Shown here piece after piece: positions 48,792-60,660 of a stretch of 64,000 nt of DNA. The notes beneath the pieces are model-generated. The model was not told where the DNA came from, ran no database searches, and saw only the letters and a program-made list of their open reading frames with translations. The translations under genes were made by a program, and so were the position numbers. Source of the stretch: Norana najaformis (taxonomy: Eukaryota; Annelida; Clitellata; Crassiclitellata; Hormogastridae); contig OZ029919.1 in NCBI GenBank assembly GCA_964023275.1, positions 33,073,561 through 33,137,560 of the forward strand, given 5' to 3'. The stretch's first letter is position 1, and each line of letters opens with the position of its first letter.

Positions 48792-50665
48792 ATGGTGACC
48801 GAAATACGTCAGGAAATCCGGAGGTTGGCAGAAAGCACGACGGTAAAGGGCATCGGTCGGACGGTCAGAGCGAACAACGGAGTGGCACGCACCTGCTGTA
48901 TGGTCTTCATCATCGTTTGCCTCGCGCTGCTCATGCTCCAGGTGAGGGCTTCTTTACATCGAGTGTCGACTATCACGAAAATAAAAGTTGAGTAGAAATT
49001 TTAAAGTATAGAGTAAAAAAATTACCTAGCATCGAGTTGAAAATTTCCAAGAATCAAGTTTAAAACATGGGTCGCGAGTGGGCGAGAGGAAATTGTCCAG
49101 TATTGAGTTGAAAGCTTTTGAATATCTTATTTAGACTTTTGAGTAGATAGTAGAAATCTAACATGAAGTATCGAATAAAAGAAATTGGGTATCAAGTTGA
49201 GATTCTCGATTATTAAGTAAAATATCAAATACCTGCGAATAAAATTCCAGGTGGTGACCGTCTTGATGAACTACTACAACTACGTCGTCATCCGAAACTC
49301 AGCCGTCGTTCAGACGTCACCGGAATTTCCAGACGTCACAATCTGCAACCTGTTTCCTCTCTCAGACCGAAAGAACTTTGACCTGCAATGCCAGAGCTAC
49401 TTGCAGAAACTTGACGTTCTTCGCAACCACGAAAGCTCGCCTAAGAATTTTGTAGACGTGGACAGAATCTGGTACTTCTTTCGATCGCTGATCACATACA
49501 ACATCAGCACGCTCGATTCTCGAATCGGCCCAAAAGACATTCCGAATCCGGACGGGTTCTCGTGGAGTGCCGCGAGAACCACTGGGACCTCTACAACGGA
49601 ATGGAATGTCCATCGACTTTCGAGCTGGGCTGACCGTTGCAGAGCTGCGTCCTAGTTCGGTCCAGCCTCAAGGATGCGGCCCTCGTCAAGATCATACTGT
49701 TCGTGGACGACTTCTGGTCTGATGTTGTGGACTCCTTCTACAGCTGGACACGGATGCCGATGTCTACCGGAGTTCGAGTTATGATCCACGCCAGAGGCAC
49801 GAAGCCGGACATGAAGACTTCCATTTTTGTGCCGCCAGGTACGGACCAGACGATCACTGTGAAACAGACGAATATCACTCGCTTGTCGCACCCGAAAGGA
49901 AGCTGTACCAAACGGCGCCTGGTGGATTCTGATCGCTCGGATTCTCCTCCCTACAATCAGGCGACTTGCATCAGTCTTTGTCGGCAGCGTCAGATGGTCG
50001 AAGCATGTCGTTGCATCGATACGTTTGAGTTCTTCACCGAAGCGGAACTCGAAGAAGTCAATGGAACCTTTTGCTTAAACGTCACGCAGTTCCTGAGCGA
50101 CATACCTACTTCGAATGATACGGCGATAGTCGACGATATCTGGAAGGTACTGAATTGTTCCTGGAACTTTGTCCCGGTCGAAGAGATCTGCGACTGCCCA
50201 GAACAATGTTCCGAGATTAACTACGAGTTCAGCGTGTCTGGAGCAAGATGGCCCAGTCCAGTTTATCAAGTGGCCTTCTACGATCGCTACCTACACGGAA
50301 ACAAGATCTACGGGACCAAGTTTTCCGATTACGAGACTATCAAAACGAACATTAAGTCTAGCGGTGCGGATACCCTAAGACGGGTTCGAGACCTGAAACT
50401 GGTAGAGGACAATTTTCTTCAGGTGACGGTAAAGATGAGCGAGAGGAGCGTTACGACCGTGACGGATATGTTGGCCATGTCCTGGGATACAATGGCCTCA
50501 AACCTCGGCGGATCACTGAACCTTTGGTTGGGAATATCGGTTCTGACGGCGGCGGAAATAATCGAGCTGTTCTATTCATTGATGCAAATTCTCTGGAATA
50601 AGAATCGGATGGACGTTCAGGTTTTTCGAGAACGTAATAAAACCTCCAGCTCCGAAATGATATGA
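48792..50665 (+). pseudogene. DEG/ENaC-type channel, gene 4, broken by a frameshift and a stop
   Basis: Exon 1 (48792-48941) and the exon 2 start (49251, acceptor ATTCCAG) are intact, with FPDVTICN present. At about 49557 one base is missing relative to the other copies (GGGTTTGTCGTGG became GGGTTCTCGTGG). The frame then runs out at 49655. In the ancestral frame a second lesion follows at about 49633, where a TGA replaces the Arg codon between Gly and Pro. From about 49637 the remaining ectodomain, CISLCRQRQMVEACRCID, CDCPEQC and GGSLNLWLGIS read through cleanly to 50665. TM1 has Cys for Trp (TCCMVFIIVC). Two independent lesions argue for a pseudogene, although the downstream part is still well conserved. 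A sequencing error could explain one lesion but hardly both. Confidence 0.85.
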
Positions 50666-52225
50666 TTATTACACCAGATCAGTGCTTACTCGTTTTCAAA
50701 ATTAGTTGTTTTTCTGTGGCTTGTTTTTTTTTATTGAACTTTAAGTCGTATATTTCTCGTTTTGCAAGGTGAGACCTGTTACGGTGTGGCAGGTCATTTT
50801 AGGTCAAGTTTATGCAGTGGCATAAGTAGAGGTTAACTGCGTACTCTGGAATCTAGTAACAAAATTCTGGACTAGAAAATGTAGCTTGTCAGTTGTTCAA
50901 TTACAGCATAATCGATGGTTGAATGCATCATCGGGATATATATTGAGAATCAGTTTGATCATACAGCTGGCAGATGCTTTTGCAAACGATTGAGTGAGAT
51001 ATTTTTAGGAAATCAGGTTCTTCAGAGAGTTCATGGGTTTGCACACAGCCTCGTTCTATAAATTTTAATATCATGGGATGTTTTGAACACGACACCAACC
51101 TCTTCATTCCGCCAAACAGATCCATAGGAAGCCGTATAACTTCACCCACAGCTCCACCATGATAACATCAGTCAATCCAGCTGATCCGCTATCGCCTGTA
51201 TAGGAAACGGCTCTAGACTGACGTCAGGACTTGTCAGCAATAAACATACTTTGCCTCCTGCATTATTGGGGCTTAATGACATTTCGCAAAGCATTTCCCA
51301 TCCTGTACCAGCAACGACTGACGTCTACCGTATCCACGGTTTTTAAATGTGCTACGTAAACCCTTGATAACCGTAAAACGCTCTTAGAATAGCTTTGCTT
51401 TGGACTGCGCTATATAAATTGTGTTGTTAAAGCAACATGACGTTACACTACATTACATTACATTGTCCTGTTGTAGGCGAGCTTTCGAATTTGTTTATCA
51501 ATCGTACTTCATGCCATAGGCTCGTCCACTTCAACTCGAGATTAGATGTAGAGTCTTTTGTTTTGTTGTACTATATTTAGATGAAAACAATTCAGCAGCC
51601 AACAAAAAATTCTACACGCACGTATCTAGAAATTGCTCTCTACAGCTGTCAATAAGAAGTCAACAACTTGATGACTCATCGGCGTCACGTCGTGGAAAAT
51701 CCCTATGCAAACACGCACTCAAAACTTTCTGACTCACTGGCAGAAAATTACAGTCACAGCTGTGAACTCCTATCGCGTTGTACAGCATTCGTTATTTAGA
51801 AAATAAATTAATCAGAAATTTTTTTAGAAATTGAAAAAGAAATAAAATTACGTCCATGAAATTCCAAATCGTGACAAACATGAGTAAAATTTCGTCTAAA
51901 ATAAGTTTAAAATGTGTTAAGCCGAATTTAACACTGCCTTTTGTACAGAATGAAACAGCAATCAACAAGACTCAAAGAAAGGCGTCCACTTTGCAACATC
52001 AGCAACCCTGTTAGAGACAGCCTCAGGCATGTCTGACCACAAATTGTCTGATGTCTGCCGTCACAATCACCCTGATTGGAATACTCGAACCATTACTGCT
52101 GTGCTCATAGATTGCTCCGAGCTTATAGGCTTACCTGTCGGCTGGCTCCAAATCATTTGCAATGATGCAACACTGCGCAAGCGCAGAGCGAACAGTGTCT
52201 AGGGCTGGTCGGTCGGTCTCTATCT
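50666..52225. other. Intergenic after the channel cluster
   Basis: The first 400 bases are a diverged copy of the array spacer (GCTTTTGCAAACGATTG at about 50972). A repeat tail GACTGCGCTATATAAATTG lies at about 51403. Nothing else was recognised. Confidence 0.55.
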
Positions 52226-52335
52226 GTGTTTCTGTCTCTCTTTGTCTCTGTCTCTAGCTCTAGCTTTCTCTATATCTGTTTCTGTCTTTGTCTCTATCTC
52301 TTTCTCTATCTTCGCATCTGCCTGTCTATGTTAAG

Positions 52336-52374
<39 letters not shown>

Positions 52375-52765
52375 AGACAGTCTGTCTGTCTGTCTATCTG
52401 TATGTCTGTCTCTCTGTCCATCTATCCGTCTTTCCTCTCAATATCCGTTCCTCTGTCTCCTTCTCTTTCTCTTTACCTCACCTCCTCTATCCTTCCATCC
52501 TCAGTCTGTCACTTCCTCTGTTACTGTGCGTCTATCTGTCTGTGTGTCTGTGTGTCTGTCTATCTATCTGTCTGTCTATCTATCTATCTGTCTGTCTGTC
52601 TGTCTGTCTTTCCTCTTAATATCCATTACTCTGTCTCCTTCTCTTTCTCTTTCCCCCACTGCTCCAACCCTTCCTCCTCAATCCGTCACTTTCTCTGTTA
52701 CTGTCTGTATGTCTGTGTCTATCCGTATGTGCGTCTGTCTCTACATACGCGCGCGCGCGGACACA
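52226..52765. repeat. (TCTG)n/(TCTC)n pyrimidine tract
   Basis: TCTGTCTG runs in an internally duplicated arrangement. Two segments ending in CTCAATATCC...TCTCCTTCTCTTTCTCTTT and CTGTTACTGT are about 180 bp apart. The 200-codon open frames here are artefacts. Confidence 0.9.
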
Positions 52766-52769
52766 CCCT

Positions 52770-53134
52770 CTTGCCTACACCAAACCCGCCGCGGCCACCA
52801 CCGACTGCGCGAGGATTATCACACCCACCACCAACCCATAACACACATCCCGCCTCAGGGTGTGACAGCCAAAGCGTTGAGCATTAGCTAACGATGTAGC
52901 ACTGAACCACACGCCAAGACAGCTTCTACATTCAGCCTGTATTCGCGTTCGCGGTTCGAGGGACACGTCTAAGCACGCCATTGCGATCGAATTGGTCGGA
53001 GGCGGCCGCGAGCTTCTACAGGCAACAGGCAACAGTCTATTGTTACGAGAAACAGCGAAACATTGGCATTTGATTTCGCAGATAGCTGACTAAGAAGCCG
53101 AAGGCATTGGAATTGAAAGACATTGCTCTCTAAG
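52770..53134 (+). promoter_or_regulatory. Probable promoter and non-coding first exon of the MATH-like gene
   Basis: A GC-richer, non-repetitive segment without a TATA box (GGTCGGAGGCGGCCGCGAGC) ends in a good donor, CTCTAAG|GTGAGC, at 53134/53135. Splicing this donor to the acceptor at 53708 places AAG directly before ATGG, an ideal translation start context. The transcription start is not defined. Confidence 0.4.
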
Positions 53135-53255
53135 GTGAGCTAGAAAAATATCTTCTTTCTTGTCACTTGCGATTTAGAGGCAGAATGTAAATTCCGTAAT
53201 ATTGTGTTAGTAATAAATAATGGTTCAAACAATAATGGGTCATTATTCATCATGT

Positions 53256-53470
53256 AATTCTAATCAGAAATTTATATAGCGTCCCATCAAGAGAGTCTGG
53301 TCAGAGGCGTTTCCCCACCTGAAAATACAAACCACGATCGAATAGAATGGTTTTTAAGTGCTTACGGAAAAGAGACAGAGAAAGGTCACGAAGGTCGTGT
53401 CACACGTTGCTAAGCAACATGATCCAGCCACAGAATAACTTCTATGTTGAACAATGGAAGTTGGAACAAC
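53256..53470 (+). repeat. Interspersed repeat (family D), copy 1
   Basis: It begins AGAAATTTATATAGCGTCCC and continues with GATCGAATAGAATGGTTTTT and GCTAAGCAACATGATCCAGC. It aligns in the same order with 57375-57600 (ATTTATATACCGCCTCTTC, AACAAAATGGCTTTTAAGCG, CTAGGCAACCTATTTCAG). A shorter relative starts near 63475. This is an unnamed repeat of about 220 bp. Confidence 0.7.
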
Positions 53471-53499
53471 CAGGTCATCTTTGCACAGTTTGGTAACGA

Positions 53500-53690
53500 T
53501 GGTGACGATGAAAATTATGGCGACGAAAATGATGATGATGACGATGATGACAACGACTACAATAATAAAGATGACGATGTCGATGATTGAAGAAGAAGAA
53601 GAAGATGATGATGATGATGACAATGCTGACAATGACGATGATGATGATTATAACGGTGATTGATAACGATGACGGTGATGGTGACGATAA
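53500..53690. repeat. (GAT)n-rich tract before the first coding MATH exon
   Basis: GATGAC/GATGAT/GAAGAA trinucleotides. The Asp/Met-rich frames here are artefacts. Confidence 0.9.
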
Positions 53691-53708
53691 AGTAATCCGA
53701 CATTGCAG

Positions 53709-54176
53709 ATGGCTCGCTTGCATCGTCTGGTCAAGATGTGCGATCGGGGCGAGACAACGATCTTCCAATTCCGCTTCCCACTTCCAGAGTCCACCACCTC
53801 CTCCTCCTCAATTCCAGGTCGCCATTCGGACTGCGTATCCCCAGACTTCTTTTACGGACACCAGAGGTGGTCGCTGACCCTTCGGGGTCACGAGCGACAT
53901 GTCGGTGCTTGGCTGACTCTGCGACAGGTGGTCGAAGGTACCACCTGTCACGTCGACTACGCGATCACCGCCCTTAACCGGAAACACTTCAGTAGGAACG
54001 ATTCCGTGACAGAGAAGGATTGCTTCTTCTCGCTGCCCGGAAGTGGATCGCACGGCAGCGGGACCCTGATGGACGCCAAGGACCTTCAGACGGCTGGATT
54101 CGTCGTCGACGATTCCGTTTCGCGAGAGGTTCTTGTCGAGGTTGAGATGAGAAACTGTCGCACGACCTTCGTTCAG
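53709..54176 (+). CDS. First coding exon of a triple MATH-like protein
   Basis: The acceptor ACATTGCAG is followed directly by ATGG. The exon carries 156 codons to a donor TTCAG|GTTCGA, phase 0. The protein begins MARLHRLVKMCD. The domain resembles a MATH/TRAF-type beta-sandwich, with RWSLTLRGHERHVGAWLTLR (Trp54, Trp68) near its start and a closing strand VLVEVEMRNCRTTF (141-154). The same spaced pattern (Trp-x-Leu-x-Leu, then alternating hydrophobics ending in VxVxV) appears twice more in the next exons. No signal peptide or transmembrane segment is visible, so the protein is probably intracellular. MATH domains usually bind peptide partners. The family call is by pattern and should be tested with a structure prediction. 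The donor is weaker than consensus. Confidence 0.65.
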
Positions 54177-54510
54177 GTTCGATTAACTTCTTGTCTAGAT
54201 TACCTTACATTACAGAGTACCATTAGGTGGAAAGATGGCGAACGTTGTTCGAGTTCGATCTTCGTAATGTTAACTGCTCGTCTTCATCACATTACAGAAA
54301 ATTGCATTATTTTAGAGGGATATTTAAAGGCGCTATATTAAGTTTGTTGTTACATGCATACATACATACTTAAATAAATACATACATACACCCAGCTACA
54401 TACCTACAATTTTTACTATTATTGTTATTATTATTATCATTTAACAGGGTAATAATTCGAAAAAGATGAAACTTTAGACCTAAACGACATCACAGAACAA
54501 AGCATTTTTA

Positions 54511-54513
<3 letters not shown>

Positions 54514-54583
<70 letters not shown>
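54514..54583. repeat. (ATT)n microsatellite
   Basis: Uninterrupted ATT trinucleotide run of about 70 bp. Confidence 0.98.
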
Positions 54584-55496
54584 GGATGAAACTTGCTAGC
54601 AGAGAAAGCTAGCCGTTTTGTTATTCCGTATTTAGCTACATTTGTTTAGCTACATTGTGGCTGCAACAGCGGCTGATATCGACTCCACCACCATTGCAGC
54701 TAAATTTTGTTGCTGCCTGGGCCGTTAACGTCCACCTTATCGTATAATGGAGAAACATATACCATTGCACGTGCTCGAATACCGATTAAGCGCCTTTATA
54801 TAGCATTTTAAGGCAGCGTTGAAAAGGTGTCTAACATCAACTCCTGCTTTAATGTTCATTTCTGGTGTTTAGCGACATCTAGTGGCTGCATTGGCCGTTG
54901 AGGTCGACCGTTTCTCATCCTACATTGAGTTTATTTGGCGAACCCTAGAGATATTAGTAGAACCAAAAGTTTAATGACATCATACGGCAGCATTGGCCGT
55001 CGACGTCCTTACAAATGTGCTAGATGAAAAACAGTTCTGTTTTTAAATAGTTTGGCTTAATTAACAATAAGTAAAGTCACAATTAAACAAACCATTAAAC
55101 TTTAAACTGTAAACGATATTCGTCAATTATCATAGAAACCTGTGGAGAATAACAGTGCACTTGGGTATAGCGATTATATTATACATCGGACTATGGATAT
55201 TAACATTATTTCATGGATGATCAATCAGCGCGAATAAGTACAGAGCCCATAATTTTGCCCTTTTTTTACGCCACCCATTAACAGCGTATTTACGGACATA
55301 ACAATCACTCCAATCAGGAAGCCGATTAATTCTAGCGGTGAAACAACGTATATAGCGTTGTTTGAGACGGTTTTAAAGGTGTCTAACATCAATTGCTGAT
55401 TTATTATTTGTATCTAGTGTTTGGTGGTATTTTTACCGGGAAGGCATGGACGTCGACCTTACCTTTGCAGTGTTTATTGTTTGGAACCCTTTGATA

Positions 55497-55550
55497 TCAT
55501 CATCGTCGTCGTCGTCGTCGTCGTCATCATCATCATCATCATCATCATCA
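55497..55550. repeat. (CGT)n/(CAT)n microsatellite
   Basis: Trinucleotide run read as poly-Ser in one frame. It is an artefact as coding sequence. Confidence 0.95.
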
Positions 55551-55814
55551 AAATTTGTGTGTCTTGCAGCTAACAACTGGACTGCCCGCCCACACGGGCT
55601 TAACAGCCCGAATGGGGTACGATCTAAACGAATTAGGGGAACCTTTCCCCTTCGCTAAATATAGTGACAATTTATACCACAGGAAATATTATTATCCGCT
55701 GTCTGTTGATTAGATATTTATACAATCGACGATATTGCTTTAATCCGGTTTAATTTCGCGTTGATTATTCGTGATTGTTATGTTACGAGGCTGTTGCAAA
55801 AGCATCATCGTCAT

Positions 55815-55996
55815 ATGATTAATGATATATTTATTTTAATATTTATTAATGGTACATATTATATATTAATGATGCATATTATATATTAAAGATATACATT
55901 ATATATTAATGATGCATATTACATATTAATGATACATATTATATATTAATGATACATATTATATAATTATTGTGCATATTATATATTAATGGTACA
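55815..55996. repeat. AT-rich minisatellite of about 26 bp, around seven units
   Basis: Units of TATTAATGATACATATTATA with small changes. Confidence 0.9.
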
Positions 55997-56184
55997 ACCG
56001 TTCGACCGTGACCACAAGATGGGTTCATTCCCTGAGGAAGAGGCTCAAAACTGGGCCTCTGATATGCAGTGATCGGTTTTGGTGGACTCAAGGGGTGTCT
56101 TGGCGGCTGGTAACGCAGAATTTCTTACGTTTACTGCTCAGTTTTGTACAGGTCTAAACTCGAGACTCGTAGCATTATCTTAAA

Positions 56185-56730
56185 ATAAGTAAGTAAGTAT
56201 ATTTTTTAATAACCAATAGCTAATCGCACATCGGTTTACAAGTATTTAAGAACACAAGAAAACTTAATATTCATACAGCATCCTAACAATAAAACATTTA
56301 CGCGTTAAATTGTCAGCAGGAGGAATAATATGATCATGGATGTGGGGCCGTAGGGAATAACTGAAGGTTTTAACTGGTGGGAGTAGCTGATGTAAGACAT
56401 GATTTGGGTTGTTCAAGATTGCTTTAAAGAGACGAGCATTGGCTATGCCACAGAGTTCATCGAACATTGGGGAGTTCCCAGGAAGATAGCGGAGATGCTC
56501 AAGTCTCCGCATCAAACCCTGGAGCCGAGCTCTAGCCTGTGCCCCAGCATAGCCCCACCGCACGGGAGAGGCGTACAGCATCCTGGCCAGTGTTGTGGCT
56601 CGGACAACGTCGTAGAGCCGAGGGCCAGTTAGGCCATGTGATACAAGAATTCGTATGGCATATAAAGACTGACGCGCCTGACTATGAATCCGATCAATAT
56701 GAGAATCAAAATTTAACATACTCGATAGGG
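56185..56730 (-). mobile_element. 5'-truncated non-LTR retrotransposon (LINE), 3' end
   Basis: The minus-strand frame 56719-56264 (151 codons) reads like the C-terminal end of a LINE ORF2. It contains IRILVSHGLTGPRLYDVVRA, TTLARMLYASPVRWGYAG, a run LQGLMRRLEHLRYLPG and the closing FIVRMLYEY. These are typical of the region after the reverse transcriptase palm in Jockey/CR1/L2-type elements. The catalytic core is absent because of 5' truncation. The 3' end on the minus strand finishes in ATACTTACTTACTTATTTT, a short tandem tail. The copy is dead and lies antisense inside the MATH-like gene's intron. Confidence 0.8.
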
Positions 56731-56839
56731 TAAGTTAAGGTAAGGTAATCTGCAGCCTATTCATATAGGCCACCCTGAGGTAAAAATTTTACATATCGCC
56801 TATCAAATCTGGGTTACATAAATGCGGTCAAGAGATTAA

Positions 56840-56995
56840 GAGTTATTTTATGAGTTATATTATATTATTATATCATATTATATTGTATTACATTGTATTA
56901 TATTATATCAATTATATTATGTTATGTTTTGTTATATTATATTATATTAATTATATTATAATATAGAGTTATATTAAGAGTCGAGAGATCAAGAG
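56840..56995. repeat. (TATTATA)n AT-rich array
   Basis: Imperfect TTATATTA units. No gene was found in 56731-57374. Confidence 0.85.
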
Positions 56996-57374
56996 ATTAA
57001 ATGTTTTTATCAGATCCAATTACGACGCCTCCCCAGCGTCAGGTGACGTGAGTGTTTTATCCAATAAAGCTCATAAAATCTGGGTCATGACCTTCTTTTC
57101 TTAGAAGTAATTGGACTGTGTATCGGCCAATGGAAAGTCGAGATATGTGGTGCGCAACCAATCCTACTCGTAATCAATGAATGAGCGTTCATCTTCGTAA
57201 GGGGTTTAAAAAGCGCCACATAAATAGGGAGCTACATCTCTGGGTAACAGCCGTGAATGAAAAATTAGCTCATTTTCTGTCACTTCCCATCGCTTAAGCT
57301 CACTCAATCAGTGCAGCAGCGAATGATTTATGTAGCGCCAAGTTAGGAAAGCTCTGAATGCAGATTGTATTTGT

Positions 57375-57600
57375 AATTATAATCTAAGATTTATATACCG
57401 CCTCTTCAAGACAGGCTCCTCGAAGGCGCTACTGACCTGAAGATAGAAAGCCAGGATAGAACAAAATGGCTTTTAAGCGCCTATGGAAGAGAGATAGGCC
57501 TAGAGAAATTTCAAAGAACCTCTTGTCGTAGGCTACTAGGCAACCTATTTCAGAAAGTGGGACCAACCACAGCGGAGCTTCTAAGCTGCATTAAGTCAGC
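57375..57600 (+). repeat. Interspersed repeat (family D), copy 2
   Basis: It aligns with 53256-53470 over its length, as described there. Confidence 0.7.
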
Positions 57601-57624
57601 TGTAAAAATGGTCTAAATCACTAA

Positions 57625-58080
57625 ATGACACGGGTCCTAATTTATGTAGGCCTAATTAATGTACGTCTAATTTATATGGATCGAATTCATTCAGGTCTAA
57701 TTTGTGTAGGCCTAGCTTATATAGGGCTTAGTTTTATAGGCCTAATTACTATAGGCCTAAGTTGTATAGGCATTGTTAATATAGGCCTAATTTACATATG
57801 CCTAATTTATATGTACCTAATTTACTCTGGTCCTAATTTGTATAGACCTAATTAATTTGGGTCTAATTTATTTAGGTATAATTTATTCAGGTCTAAATTG
57901 TGTAGAGCTAGCAATTGTTGGGCTTATTTTTATAGGCCTGATTTGTATAGGCCTAAGTTATATAGGCATCGTATAGATAGGGCTTATATTTACAGGCCTA
58001 ATTATTATAACCTCTATAGGCATGGTTTAGATAGGCGTAATTTATATAGGCCTAATTTGTGTAGGCCTAGTTTAACTATG
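57625..58080. repeat. 15-bp minisatellite TAGGCCTAATTTATA, about 30 units
   Basis: Degenerate units of 15 bp over about 450 bp. Because 15 is a multiple of three the frame stays open and gives repetitive Tyr-Arg-Pro or Ile-Gly-Leu peptides. These are artefacts. Confidence 0.95.
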
Positions 58081-58389
58081 CATTTTAATATAGGGCTATA
58101 TATCTGTTTCTTGCTTGGAAAATGCAATGGTAATTAATACACGCACAACAGGTGATTACTGATCGACCAGCGAATGAATTAAATAAATTATGCATCATGA
58201 TCACCGTTCTTTCATGTCAACTCATCACGCAGTCGTATGCATGTCCGCTAAGATTTAGTAATAAAAATTAAGAGAAGTAATAATTAGGCAATGCAAAATA
58301 ACAGTGAGCTTAAAATGTAATAATAAAATAGTAATAGGAGAGATCTGTGGACCACACGTGGCATGACAAACCTCATAAGTAAGCAAGCA

Positions 58390-58390
<1 letters not shown>

Positions 58391-58461
<71 letters not shown>
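58391..58461. repeat. (AAT)n microsatellite
   Basis: Uninterrupted AAT run, read as poly-Asn or poly-Leu in open frames. Confidence 0.98.
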
Positions 58462-58462
<1 letters not shown>

Positions 58463-58964
58463 GCAAAACATCAGTTTTAAATTCCGGTACCAATAATTCA
58501 GAGTTTCAATGTTGTTTCTTTTTGCAGTACCTTATCCATAATGTAATTAAGAACACCCGTAAAATGCTTTCAGTCGACGCTATATATGCTTTAACCGCTA
58601 AGTGATTCAAGCATTGGTAATAAAGTAACGAGACTACATCCAAATTACGCAAACAATACTAACGTAAGCAATGGGTCTATTAATGTCTCCACCAGCCAGA
58701 TGCATTAAAGACACCCCTAAATGCTACAACTGATCACAAGAGTATAGTGCAAGCCCATAGGCAATGTCCGGCGTATATCAAAATTATTATTATCAAATTA
58801 TTGTCAAAATTATATCGGCGTGTAATCAGTAAGCCTATGTAGGATGGTACGCTATTGTTATCATTAATGGAAATGCTCGGATTGACATATTTTTATTGCA
58901 TTGTGTAAAATTGTATATGGAGTTACCAAATAGCACATAGCATGTTTAATGAATGTAGGCTTCT

Positions 58965-58997
58965 TTCTTTCTTTTCTTTCTTTCTTTCTTTCTTCTG

Positions 58998-59041
<44 letters not shown>
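58965..59041. repeat. (TTTC)n microsatellite
   Basis: CTTT tetranucleotide run with one interruption. The sequence from 59042 to 59520 has no recognised feature. Confidence 0.97.
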
Positions 59042-59524
59042 TGGTTTAAAATAATAATAGGTAAGTCATCTTTTCATACACGTGTAACTTGCACTGTACT
59101 ACAGTTCAGTTGTACAAAGGTGGAGTCACACGTTTGTTTGGAGAGGTGGGCGAAATTCGATTCGAGGGATGGCAGCATTTAGGGGGTATGCTGAATTGCT
59201 ATACGTAGACGCTGATACATAAGCCATACATCTGTGAATATGTTACATTCTGTTCATGTCCTACGGATACTTTATACATGCTCATTGAAGATCTGTAGGC
59301 CCACGAAACTACGGAGTGGTACGGTAAAATACGATTCATGTTATGTTATGGTTGTATACTGCATAAAATTCATTTACATGTACTTAGTAACTGAAATTAG
59401 TAAATTAGTTATTAACTGAAATTGCAGTCCACTGATGTTAGCTGTTTGCGTAGTTGAAAGAGCAACTATGTTAACTAACTGTAAAGTTTAATGTGCAGAT
59501 TCTTTGTTTGTGAATTTGCTGATT

Positions 59525-60440
59525 TATTATATGAGGTCAATGGCCGCTGGTGCTGTAAGATGTCGTTTAATAATGGAACTAATACTACCATTACTGTTAG
59601 GATAACTCCGCCGCTGCCTTTAGTCGGATAGAGGGCGACGTCAACGGCCTCTGATGCCATAAGAAGTCGCTAAACTACTACTACCGCTAAGATTCGCCAA
59701 AATTACAAAATTTCACCAAACACTAATGATAAATTAGCGATTGATGTTAGACACCTTTAAAAGCCTCTCAAACAATTCTATATAATTGTCTACGTTGCTT
59801 TATCGCTAGAATTCAAAATCCCGTAGAGACCATCTAGGTACTGACTGTATACTATCGACGTAACGGCCATGGCAGCCACAAGATGTCGCTAAACACTAGA
59901 TGTGAACATTAAAGCAGGAGTTGATGTTAGACACCTTTAAAAGCCTCTCAAACAAGGCTACATAAAGTTCTACGTTGCTTTAGCGCTAGGGTTGTTCTTA
60001 TGTTCAGAATGTAAGATACGGTAGAAGGAAACGGTGATGGCAGCCACAAGATGTCGCTAAACACTAGCTATGAACATTAAAGAAGGAGTTGATGTTAGAC
60101 ACCTCTAAAACGCTCTCTTAAAATGCTATATAAAAGCGCTTCCGCCACTGACTAGTATGAGGGCAGTGCCAGTCCCAAGCCTGGATAAAGGAGGAGGGCG
60201 ACGGCAACGGCATTTGATGCCATAAGCTGTCGTTAAACTGAGGAACTAACTAACCAGGCTGTGCTACGGTACCTCTTTCTGCATTATACGGTAAGGTGGA
60301 CGTTAACGGCCCAGGGAGCAACAAAGGTCGTTAAAAAGACTGACTACCAACCGCTCTGTGACAGCCAAACATTTATCTAGTTATGAATTGTGGGGCAAGT
60401 TATTCAACTTCAATGACCCTGGAAGTCGTAAGATTTCGTT
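59525..60440 (+). repeat. Dispersed repeat family E (CAAGATGTCGCTAAACACTA), clustered copies
   Basis: A motif GGCAGCCACAAGATGTCGCT plus AAACACTA recurs about every 160-200 bases. It starts at about 59545, 59650, 59870, 60040, 60215 and 60425, with variants. Between copies a second conserved block, GTTGATGTTAGACACCTTTA plus AAAGCCTCTCAAAC, occurs at about 59741, 59921 and 60089. The same blocks occur in reverse orientation at 54650-55450 and singly near 17320 and 30210. No coding potential was seen. It may be a SINE or a DNA element. Confidence 0.75.
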
Positions 60441-60537
60441 CAACTATGAGGACTAATAATCGCAAGGTTCTGGAAAACTCGCGTCCCGGGATAAGTTATA
60501 ATAGGAGTGCTTCGTTCGCTAATGAAGTTAATAATGA

Positions 60538-60660
60538 CAGCAGCAGCAGCAGTAGCAGCAGCAGCAGCCGTAACGGCAGCAGCAGCAGCAGTAGTAGTAG
60601 TAGCGTTGGTAGTAGCGGTAGAGATTGTAGTAGTAGAGATTGTATTAGTTGTTCTAGTAG
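60538..60660. repeat. (AGC)n/(AGT)n microsatellite
   Basis: Trinucleotide run read as poly-Ser. It lies about 90 bases upstream of the next exon. Confidence 0.95.

Noticed and set aside
49631..49636. In-frame TGA of gene 4 as a selenocysteine or readthrough codon
   Set aside because: A separate frameshift about 75 bases upstream already breaks the gene, and the other copies have Arg there.
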